Source of the DNA: Chaetoderma sp. LZ-2023a | Lineage: Eukaryota > Mollusca > Caudofoveata > Chaetodermatida > Chaetodermatidae | Assembly: GCA_034401795.1 (NCBI GenBank) | Contig: CM067367.1 | Span: 85,012,426-85,076,425 of the forward strand | DNA: 64,000 nucleotides | Direction of reading: 5' to 3' | Shown: positions 1 to 8,749 of the stretch, one piece after another | Layout of the letters: each line of letters opens with the position of its first letter | Numbering within the stretch: position 1 is the first letter of the stretch | The notes under the pieces: model-generated | What the model saw: the letters and a program-made list of their open reading frames with translations, nothing else | What the model was told of the DNA's origin: nothing | The model's database searches: none | Program-made: the position numbers and the translations under genes

Positions 1-240
1 CTTTGGAAGACAGCTGTTCTCTTCGCCAGTACATCTCTGAAATCCAAATCAAAATAAAAACGCACTGTTGAATGTTTTGAACATAATTGGATTGGAAGAC
101 ATTGCGGCCTAAGGCATCAATGTCTTCCAGTTCGATTATGTACAAAATATTCAAGAGAATATTTCTTACATCGTGTCCCAAATAACTAACATGTTTCTGT
201 AAAATTTTGTTTTGGAAACATGTTACATTATTCATTAGAG
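1..240. mobile_element. Palindromic MITE family 2 copy
   Basis: The arms start TGTTGAATGTTTTGAACATA near 66 and return as TTATGTACAAAATATTCAA near 135-153, with GACATTG/CAATGTC near the centre. A second, smaller hairpin (AACATGTTTC ... GGAAACATGTT) lies at about 188-226. The same structure recurs at 7040-7235 and 57400-57620. No coding capacity. Confidence 0.6.
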
Positions 241-263
241 GGAGAGGGAGGGAGGGAGGGAGG

Positions 264-306
<43 letters not shown>

Positions 307-410
307 ACAGGCAGGCAGGCAGGCAGGCAGGGAGGGAAGGAGGGAGGGGGAGGGGTAGGAGAGATGGAGAGAGAAAGAGAAAGAGAGGGGGAAGGGAGGG
401 AGGGAGGTTA
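238..410. repeat. GGGA/GGCA/GA simple repeat
   Basis: Tetranucleotide tracts (GGGA then GGCA then GGGA) grade into GA-rich sequence. Reading frames across it encode only Gly/Arg/Gln or Pro/Leu repeats and are not genes. 411-690 holds nothing recognisable. Confidence 0.9.
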
Positions 411-692
411 TCATCATGCTAGAACCCTCCCCCTCCCCTATCTCCCCAGCATGTTTGTGCCTTGAAGTTACTTTGTCTATGTAAGTTACTCATACATATT
501 GTCAACGTAGCCCAATGCCGCCCAGAACATAATAAAAAACCCAATTTGACAGGGCTTGGGGTGTGGGTGTTGGTGTATTTACACCCAACTAATACATGGA
601 TAGAACTCGGGCAAGATAAAATATTACGGCTGTATATCACACAATAATGAAAACGACGTCTGTAAGTTATGTTCACTATTTTAGACATAACT

Positions 693-1050
693 GAGGAATC
701 CAGTTTCTCAGTCAATTATACGGCATCGTAACCAACTACGCCACATGTAGGACGACGCGATATGGTCCGTCACACATGCTTAATACTCCGACAATTGTAC
801 GAATTGTATATCATTACGATTTAATAAACATTCTGTTGAATATTTTGAGACCAATTTGATTGGGCACTGATGCTGCCATAGGCAGCAACAGGGCCCAGAC
901 AAATTAGTTTCAAAATATTCAACAGCTTACCTGTATAGTTTTCTGGAAATTGAGTTTCAGGGAGTGCAAGGATCGATAGATCCCATAGCCGGAACACCGC
1001 GGACGGAGCTTGGCCAGAGATGTGTAGGGGTGGCTAAAACGGGATTCCTC
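693..1050 (-). mobile_element. Palindromic MITE family 1, full copy
   Basis: The terminal inverted repeats GAGGAATCCAGTTT (693-706) and AAACGGGATTCCTC (1037-1050) match at 13 of 14 positions. Inside is the family's central long palindrome (TGTTGAATATTTTGAGACC ... CAAAATATTCAACA, about 835-925), with GGCAGCAACAG at its tip. AATAAA precedes the palindrome at about 823. This is the minus orientation, reading the CGCCCATCTCTAGCTAAG side as left. Confidence 0.75.
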
Positions 1051-1069
1051 CATTGTCAGAGTACACCTC

Positions 1070-1124
1070 AGGTAGTTGACTATGACGTCATATCATTAAT
1101 GGATAAACTGGACCCCTCCATTCA
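1070..1124 (+). mobile_element. Palindromic MITE family 1, right-end fragment
   Basis: Matches only the last ~55 bp of family 1: TATGACGTCATA then GGATAAACTGGACCCCTCCA. 1125-1780 contains a 27-bp tandem duplication (about 1249-1304) and otherwise nothing I can support. Confidence 0.5.
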
Positions 1125-1784
1125 ATTTACTAAATTGGACGCGCCACCCACTCCCAGTCGCCATCCGCTCCCACCAATCACAACAGCATGTGTCGTCAGG
1201 ATGCGATTCGGTTCGATATGTTGATGCCTGTTTGTAGGAAAGGAAGAGAGTTCAATGAATTTTAAGTGTACAATAAGAGTTCAATGAATTTTAAGTGTAC
1301 AATAAGTTTATGATAAACTCTGAATATCTCTGCCTAGAAGTGTTTTGACTATCTACCCAGGCTAGATGACTGTATTTCATAAAAGGAAATGAGGAGTCGT
1401 CGTCGTCTCCGTCATCGTCCCAGCTGAGGCACACATGTATCTTATCGCTTGCATCGCTCGCCTCGCCCACCTGGTCAAACAATATAATTTTATTAATGTT
1501 GTAAAATGTAGATTCCGGGCATCCGGTTAATACTTTGCCTCCCTTAGCTCATAATATGATGGCGGAAATAATCCCTAGATCCACATCCGTGAATTGCATT
1601 TTATTGCTAATTAATTCATGAACACAGCTGCACATATTGTAGCGTGATTATTTATAGAATTAATAAGCCCGTGAACTGATGGCTGCTTATCAAAAAATTA
1701 CAAACTAAGGCACATTATTGAAAGTATCATCTTATAATCTAACGGTGTTTCACGGTAGGTACAGATCTTTTGTAATCATACTGC

Positions 1785-1804
1785 TACAGTAACTGCTGCT
1801 GTTG

Positions 1805-1845
<41 letters not shown>

Positions 1846-1847
1846 AC

Positions 1848-1885
<38 letters not shown>
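1785..1885. repeat. CTG/CAG repeat tract
   Basis: An impure (CTG)n run with GTT and GCC interruptions. It lies upstream of the FOG exon, probably in an intron. Long Ser/Gln/Asn frames on the minus strand are by-products of the repeat. Confidence 0.9.
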
Positions 1886-1888
<3 letters not shown>

Positions 1889-2077
1889 GCAACTTTTGAT
1901 GTTATGATTATGAGAAGCAAAATTATTATTGGACGATGTCGCGCGCGACGTCCTTTTATTACCGTACAATAGCTGCCATACATGCACTAAACAATTATTC
2001 CCTGAGCGACGCGCGACGGCAATTATGGCACACCATACTGAACCCATCTCGCTTAACTGTCACCATTTCTTTTTCAG

Positions 2078-2272
2078 CGTTGATTTATCAGTGCCCATTC
2101 TGCAAGGTTCGCTTTTCGAGCGGGAGTACGCTTGAAGCACACCTCACGTATTACTGCTCTAAGACACCGCCAGGTCGCATCAATCCTGCAACCGACTCAC
2201 CCACGTCACCATCTCCTGGTCAGCTGCCCCAGGGCGCTGCCGTTATGCCGGACGATGAACAAGCCACCGAGG
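2078..2272 (+). CDS. FOG: FOG/ZFPM (Friend of GATA) internal exon with one CCHC zinc finger
   Basis: An internal coding exon of a Friend-of-GATA cofactor, a nuclear protein that binds the N-finger of GATA factors. Nucleotides 2092-2157 encode a CX2CX12HX4C finger of the FOG type, with the core FSSGSTLEAH and ending TYYC, followed by a Pro/Ser-rich linker. The acceptor is a pyrimidine tract ending TTTTCAG at 2077 and the donor is G|GTAAGT after 2272. Entry and exit are both phase 1, matching the next exon. A second AG at 2091 could act as an acceptor but would change the phase. Open frame continues upstream to about 1936 but looks intronic. The earlier exons, including the N-terminal PR-like region seen in vertebrate FOGs, must lie outside the window. 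Confidence 0.85.
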
Positions 2273-2390
2273 GTAAGTAAGCCTATGTAATGAGATGTCC
2301 CTCCGAACAAACAATTATAATATCGTTACATCTATAGGAGATCAAGTTTCCCGTAAACATGCAAATAATACATACCCACTGTGGACATTT

Positions 2391-2660
2391 TAACCCTTTA
2401 ATGACCAAAATCTCGCAAGAAAATCCAAATATTTCCCTATCGAATGCCCATTTTCAGGGCAAGAGTAGACAATTTTTGAAAAGTTACTTCAATCTTTTGA
2501 AAATTTACCACGGGAATTGCTGGCTCGGTTAGCGAGCCAGTCTTTTCAGTCGTCAAATTTCAAAGATTGTCTTCTCTTGGCCTGCAAATGGACATTCATT
2601 AATACCACTGCAAAGGCCGGCTTTGGCTATCATCCTCGTGAAAGGGGTATTGGTTAATGT
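2391..2660. mobile_element. Palindromic MITE family 3 copy (piggyBac-like ends)
   Basis: Begins TTAACCCTTTAATG at about 2392 and contains a near-perfect palindrome around GCTGGCTCGGTTAGCGAGCC (centre about 2530). The arms carry TTTTTGAAAA and CTTCTCTTGGCCTGCAAATG. It lies in the intron between the first two FOG exons. The TTAA start with CCCT ends suggests mobilisation by a piggyBac-type transposase (inference). Confidence 0.65.
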
Positions 2661-2782
2661 GGGCATGGAGAGCTTCTTCTTGTTCTTGTTGTTAAGACAT
2701 CTTTCAATAACCCTGGTTCTACTAGAGGGATCTTCTCCAATCTTGAAGTACCTGAGTGTAATCCAGTATGGCAGCAACATCG

Positions 2783-2966
2783 TCCAGTCAAATTAGTTCC
2801 AAAATATTCAACAGAATGTTTATTAAATGGTAAGGATATACAATTCGCACACCGTGTCGGACTATTAAGCGCTAAAGACGGACTATTTCGAATCGTTCGC
2901 AACGGCATGATTATGACGTCATCATACACGTCACGATGGATGACTACACTTGGAAAGGTCCATTCT
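2783..2966 (+). mobile_element. Palindromic MITE family 1, right half
   Basis: Starts in the second palindrome arm (CAGTCAAATTAGTTCC) and runs through the TGACGTCA-rich half to GGAAAGGTCCATTC. It lies within a FOG intron. 2967-3425 shows no gene; 3215-3290 is purine-rich. Confidence 0.65.
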
Positions 2967-3425
2967 GGGGTTAGATGCTGACAGTCAACAGAAACTGAAA
3001 GTTGCTGATTCGGACATGCGTCTATATTCTCTTGAGCTAGAAAGTTTATCCTGCCGTCATACGCACTACACTAGGCAGCCCAGAAAACGAACTGTCAGTC
3101 AATAATATAATTCCTGGCATTAAAAATTCGGCACGTCATTAGATGACTTAAAGAGGACCATAGACTCCGTTCAAATTAAATTGAATTTCGATTGTCACAA
3201 ATGGCAGGACGAATACAAAAAAAAATGAAGAATAAGAATAAGATGAAGAAAGGAAGATGGAAATGAGGACGAAAAAGAAGAAATATGATCCGACTTTATT
3301 ACTTGTGTCCATTGCTCTGTCACTCAATTATTTTGTCCGATATTGGTGTCGAATTTAAGGTACATATCATGGAAGTTTGAAGTTGGTATACTTGTGAGGT
3401 TGACTTGTGGTGCCGACACAAAAAT

Positions 3426-3795
3426 GGATGAATCCACTTTTAGCTATGCCCCGCCCATCTCCAGCTAAGCTCCGCCCACGCTCTGCGCATGTTTGATCGG
3501 CGTATTTACATTGAATTCTGAATTCCCAAATTCCCAATTAAATGGTAAGTATGCAGCTAACCTCTTGACTATTTTGAAACTAATTCAAACAGTCAAGTTA
3601 GTTTCAAAATATTCCACAGAATGTGTATTAAATTGTAAAGCCACTTCGTGCGCATGTTGGGATCTAGAAAGCGTACATGAAGAATTTGAATACATAATTC
3701 ATTACATATTTTGATTTTGACGTCAGCCTACATGTGACCTAATTGAGTATGACGTTATATACTTCATACTTGAGTGACATATTAGATTCAACCAT
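3426..3795 (+). mobile_element. Palindromic MITE family 1, divergent subfamily
   Basis: Shows the left-end text TAGCTATGCCCCGCCCATC, a shortened central palindrome (TTTTGAAACTAATTC ... TTAGTTTCAAAATATTC) and a right half with TGACGTCAGCC and GACGTTATATACTT. It belongs to the same subfamily as 36330-36700 and 49925-50300. Confidence 0.6.
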
Positions 3796-3889
3796 AGTAA
3801 TTTAATTCGGCGGCTTCAGCTGTCTGGGAAATGCACGCATGCAACGTCCTTCTATATATCCGTAACGTCATTAGTCAACGCATGGGATT

Positions 3890-3948
3890 GGAGAGAGAGA
3901 GAGAGCGAGAGAGAGAGAGAGAGAGGGAGGAAGGGGGGGGGGGGGGTA
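3890..3948. repeat. (GA)n followed by poly-G
   Basis: A GA dinucleotide run ends in about twelve Gs. 3949-4360 holds AT-rich DNA without recognisable features. Confidence 0.85.
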
Positions 3949-4364
3949 CGGAGTGGAATATGTATTTAGACTAACATTTTGAACCTTACAGTTTCATATA
4001 CACCAAAATAACTGAAAATTATTTTCTTAACATTGTAGACATTTAGAGACTTAAATCGGGTCACTAGATATAAGTAATGAAATGAAATACATCTTAACAT
4101 TATGAATTATTATAACTCTTTTATTTATGAAGTTGAAATAGGGACTCGTGCCTCTAATTCAATTTGACAACTTAAAATACTTGTATTAATTTATACGTGA
4201 TAAAATCATCATATGCTAAGATTTATTTCGTTTCTTTACAAGTTAATTAGCCTCCAAAAGTATACAATTTTAAATATTTAATTATTAAGCAGTCTGCTGT
4301 GAATATGCACCTTTACATTTGTTCAAGAACATTTCAGATTTCCATAGAACATGTCCAATTGTAA

Positions 4365-4500
4365 ACCCTGAGAAGACTAGTTTTCAAGATGTACCACTGT
4401 AATGACCGACTTGGTACAATAAACTTCTCTTGATCTGCAAATAGAGATTTTTCTGGGAGAAAATTTAAATTTTCCTGAACAAATTAAAGGGTTGAAGGGC
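4365..4500. mobile_element. Palindromic MITE family 3, degraded copy
   Basis: Has GAGAAGACTAGTTTTCAAGATGTACCACT, split here only by decay, with TTCTCTTGATCTGCAAAT and the family's right-end text ATTAAAGGGTTGAAGGG. It abuts the acceptor of the 4544 FOG exon. Confidence 0.5.
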
Positions 4501-4543
4501 TAATTTATAGTCATTCGGCTACTGAATTTTTTGCATTTTTCAG

Positions 4544-4633
4544 ATGCAACCACTAAAAAGAATCTATCGTCGTCGCTGGGGAGTGATGTGAGCGATAACG
4601 GTATATTTGATCTCATGTCCCCGGCGAGACAAG
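4544..4633 (+). CDS. FOG: FOG/ZFPM short internal exon with tandem splice donors
   Basis: A 90-nt exon that enters and leaves in phase 1, so it joins the exons on either side without a frame change. It encodes a Ser/Asp-rich linker (core LGSDVSDNGIFDLMSP) with no finger. The acceptor is TTTTTGCATTTTTCAG at 4543. The donor is ACAAG|GTACGA after 4633. A 12-bp tandem duplication (GAGACAAGGTAC twice) makes a second, equally good donor after 4645, which would add four residues and keep the frame. The assignment to FOG rests on phase agreement, its position between two clear FOG exons and the good splice sites. The linker itself is not a conserved motif I recognise. Confidence 0.7.
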
Positions 4634-5390
4634 GTACGAGACAAGGTACGGTTGGTATGCTAGCTAACCGACCTTTCACACAAATTACATAATTTGTATT
4701 TAGAAATAGATCCCTCTTCTGCGTGTGTACGTGCATACGTGCGTCCGTGCGTGCGTACCTGCGCGACGCCACTGAAAATAGGCTTCGTTTAATCCGTTAA
4801 ACTATGATTTCGAATCACTGATAACATTTGGTCTTGATCCGGATGCAGGGTGAGATAACTCGAATGAGTTTGGATTGCGAAAAGGCTACAGAATATGTCT
4901 CAAACAAGTGTTTACAAAAATACCAACCACGACACGCTATTGTTGCCCCATAGGATGCTTTGCCAGAAATCTCAACGATTTTCAGACCAACAGACACACA
5001 TATAGAGATACACACAGAACTTTGGGAATCACAAATAAAAAGTCCAAACTATTCAAACCCTCATTAATGGTAGTCTATGGATCAAGGGCAGTAACTGCGT
5101 ATTATAATAGAATGTGCCTTTTTAGGAACGTGCTAATATATAACGTGGTTACCTCCCATTAACTGCTCAATTTATAGTTTTGTATTTCCTTTAACTCGCT
5201 GTAGCTTTTAGTTGATATGACTGTGAGACTGTCGATTGTCGGTAAAAGTGTTTGGCATGTTTAACACAGTCCCAGTAGGCCACATCGTACTAATATGTAC
5301 GTCCACTCACATAGCCCGCTGTTCGTACTTGATATAGGAAGGGAGTGGGAGGGCGAGGATCGTGCAATAGGACGATGAGTAGGCCGACGG

Positions 5391-5550
5391 CAAATTATTT
5401 GCAAAATATTCAACAGCTTACCTGTATAATTTTCTGGAAATTGATAGCCGTGTGTTCAGAGATCGACCGATCCCAACACGAGCACGGTATGTGTGGAGTT
5501 TAGATAAAGATGGGCGGGGAATAGCTAAAACGGGAAAGGTCTATTGCGCT
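5391..5550 (-). mobile_element. Palindromic MITE family 1, half copy
   Basis: Contains CAAAATATTCAACAGCTTACC, read here as palindrome arm plus the CTTACCTG side, and ends GCTAAAACGGGAAAGGTC. It lies in the large FOG intron. A left-end scrap of the divergent subfamily lies at about 5887-5960. 4646-5390 and 5551-6190 otherwise hold no gene. Confidence 0.6.
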
Positions 5551-6189
5551 CATTGTCATTAGTTTGCATATTTAATCACGCAATTAGAACACAAGTAATG
5601 GCAGGATATCCATGATCATTTGTAAGATTGAAAAATAAAATAATTGCGTTTTTGTCTCACCTGCGAAGATAGGAGTGAGAAATATGAACCACATTTCCGA
5701 AGACTACGAAGACAACGATGCCGTGCATATGTATTAAGGTTCGATTAAATCTAATGCAATTAAACTTGCATATATCATTGCCTATATATGGTTGGAATTA
5801 GAACAATGTCATTGAAGTCATGAGGGCAGAGGTCAATTCTGACACATAAAACACCTCTAATTCTGCCGAATTCTAGGTTAATAGTGGGATCCATTTATAG
5901 CTACGCTCCGCTCATGTATAGCTATTCTCCGGCCATTTCTGGCTAACGACGGCCAGACTTTGTGTCGATTTAGTTATTTGGACATTGAATTACCAGAACA
6001 CCAACGTCAACGTTAGGGTATGATTTAATACGCACTACTCTCTACTCTCCAAACCCGCCACCACCCCTCCCTTCCCCTCACCACTCTCGTTCTCTCCCTC
6101 CACCCCCACACCCACCCAACCCCACCCCACCCTCCTCTCGCCCTCGCCCCCCCTCTATTCGCGGTCTTTCCTTTTTTTTCTTTTGCTCT

Positions 6190-6191
6190 TT

Positions 6192-6228
<37 letters not shown>
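6190..6228. repeat. (CT)n microsatellite in a pyrimidine-rich stretch
   Basis: CT repeats close a C/T-rich interval (about 6040-6230), intronic to FOG. Confidence 0.85.
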
Positions 6229-6229
<1 letters not shown>

Positions 6230-6317
6230 GATTTTTTGCCCATTTACTGTGAATGACCAAGCGGGCTAGAAGTGTAGTGTTCTTTAAAAATAGCCATTTG
6301 CAGTCCAACACAATTTA

Positions 6318-6450
6318 CAAACAGCTATTTTTCAAAAATAAATTCCAGTGGCAGATTTAAAAATAGTATTATTTTCACATGCAAATGGACATTCCCTCGA
6401 AAAAGATTTAAATTTTCTTGAAAAATCTTGACCATGAAGGGGTAATTGAT
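6318..6450. mobile_element. Palindromic MITE family 3, half copy
   Basis: Contains TTTTTCAAAAATAAATTCC, then GCAAATGGACATTCCC and CATGAAGGGGTAATTGATA, matching the right half of family 3. 6451-7030 is intronic DNA with nothing I recognise. Confidence 0.5.
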
Positions 6451-7039
6451 AGCAGTAGTATTATGGGCGCTTTACTGGCGGCGAGGGCTTAGGAGTGCAG
6501 CGAAGGGCGGACAGCCAAACAGACCGTTATACCCCGCAGAGATAGCATATTTTCCCTGACTAACTGGCACATCGGGCGATAGCAGTTCTCGGCATTGTCT
6601 TTGTACTTTGTCAATGCTCCTATGTCAAGGACACAATCCAGGTCACGACCTTAATCATTGTTCATAATCACTTTTGCAAAAAAGCAGTCTACATATCTAA
6701 CATATATCGAACCTTGCGTTACCGATTTAGATTAAACTTGATTTTAAATGTAATATGCCATGCCAAATCACATGTATTCCGCTCATGGTTCAATGATTTT
6801 GATCGATATCTGTTAAGTAATTGGCCAATGTGTATGACTCTTGATATTTAGATGCACTAAACCAAGCTAGTTCATATGTCAAACTTAATTTCTTTCATGA
6901 TCAATCTATACTATTGATTTATAATGCTTGCTCTCGAACATTGGTTTAAGGCTGCTAACGGCAAGGCCGTTGGGCCTCCCGCTTTGCGAATAATGTTGAC
7001 TACAGTATGTCCTAGAGATTATTTTTAATAGTTTTCAAA

Positions 7040-7235
7040 ACAAAATAAAACGTACTGTTGAATATTTTGAACATAATTCGATTGGAAGACATTGCTGCCT
7101 ATTCCAATCCAATTATGTTCAAAATATTCAACAAAGCATTTTTACTGCCTAACATGTTTCAGTTTTCTTTAGTTTTTTGGAAACATGTTCACTTAGCTTT
7201 GAGCTGTACTGTAGGCATTTATGATCGAAATCTAC
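7040..7235. mobile_element. Palindromic MITE family 2 copy
   Basis: The palindrome arms TGTTGAATATTTTGAACATA and TTATGTTCAAAATATTCAAC (about 7056-7133) flank GACATTGCTGCC. The second hairpin AACATGTTTC ... GGAAACATGTTC follows at about 7150-7192. Confidence 0.7.
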
Positions 7236-7242
7236 TTGGGAA

Positions 7243-7606
7243 TAATTCCAGTTTATACTTCAATTATATGACGTCATAATCAACTACGTGACGTGTATGA
7301 TGACGTCATAATCACTCACGTTATTAATGACGTAATTAAATTCGTCACGAACGTTTAATTGATGACGGACTACGTGTTGTTGTAAGAATTGTATGTCTTT
7401 ACTGTTTAATAAACATGCTGTTGGATATTTTGAAACTCATTTGACTATAGGCAGCAACAGCAGCACCCACTCACATTAGTTTCAAAATACTCAACAGCTT
7501 ACCTGTATAGTTTTCTGGATATTGAGGTTCAGAGACTACAACACAGGCAAAGCGTGGGTGGAGCTGAGCTAGAGATGGGCGGGCCATGGCTAAAACTAGA
7601 GTCATC
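7243..7606 (-). mobile_element. Palindromic MITE family 1, full copy
   Basis: Begins AATTCCAGTTTATAC and ends CTAAAACTAGAGTCATCC. It carries two TGACGTCATAATC motifs and further GTGACG elements, AATAAACATGCTGTTG, and a palindrome shortened at the tip. It lies next to a family 2 element in the large FOG intron. 7607-8560 holds no gene or repeat that I can support. Confidence 0.7.
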
Positions 7607-8559
7607 CTTTAATCGGTACGTAGAAAAAAGGTTGGTTGGCTATGCAAATAGGGCCTACCTTAAACACTTTGGCTGGACATGTTTTAACAAAAATTAAGTA
7701 TGAACGCCTAAAACGGTCGAGTAACCATATATGACCAATGACGGCAAATACGCTAGTAACTAATCTATGGCGATAGATTGAAAAGGTGTAAGGTTACTTA
7801 CTTGTCTTCATATATCTCAACAGCTTTCATATGAAATTTTGAACGTTAGTAATATTGGGTTCACTATTTTAATCTTGTTTTAGTCGAATGACTAATAGAA
7901 TTGTGAAGAGAAAAATAGATTTTGGTATCGTTCTAATATTCTCTTCTAAATGACACCGACCATATGACCGAAAATCTACGCGTCGTGTCGCTAAAAAAGT
8001 TCGATACCCAATTTCGATGTTGTACATTTTACGGCGCCATTGGAGGTCTATAATTTCTTAATTCATGCTCAACTCTGTTGAGGACTAACCGATTAACTCG
8101 ATTATGATATTTTTCTATGTCAATCATATTTGCATAATTAGTTATCTATGCCAAGGTCCTGACCTAGATCACGAACGTGACCAAAGACCTTCAAAACAGC
8201 ACACCCTACTAAAGGCGGTGATTAATATAGTAAACCCAATACATCTGTCACATTCAAGTAGAACAATATCAAAGGATAACTATTTTGAAAGTAATTTCAC
8301 TGGACGCCTAATGCAGCGAACGTTTCGTATCAAATGATCTTCGAAATATTCAACAGTTTCTCTTAAAGATTGTGATCTCTTGGTTTCAACAGTTCAAAAA
8401 TAGTATCATTTATGGCACGCGCCTAGACTCACGGCCAAAGGCTTTCAGCGTAATTAGTTAATGTCTTTTATAGTATATCTCAGAAATAAGTTTAAATGTT
8501 TTCAAAACAAGAACACAAACATGTTATTTAGTACAATTTTGAACAGAGTGTAACTAAAT

Positions 8560-8645
8560 CTTTTTGAATTTGGTGGAGTTAATTCGATTGGAAGTCATTG
8601 CTGCTGGCAGCGATGTCTCCCAATCAAATTAAGTCCAACACGCGT
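8560..8645. mobile_element. Palindromic MITE family 2, degraded copy
   Basis: TTAATTCGATTGGAAGTCATTG and its imperfect inverse around GCTGCTGGCAGC end about 100 bp before the FOG terminal exon. Confidence 0.5.
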
Positions 8646-8749
8646 TAATCTTATTGGAACGATTTTAAATCATTTCTAAACTGTACTGTACGTTTGGATA
8701 ATGGTCGTTTAGCATATTTTAATTATACCTATGTGTTACTATGTTACAG

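Noticed and set aside
1291-1482. Acidic minus-strand frame
   Set aside because: Short, no splice sites or domain recognised.
8731-8749. ATG at 8731 as the start of the FOG coding region
   Set aside because: It lies upstream of a good AG acceptor that keeps phase 1 with the previous exon; the ATG is intronic.
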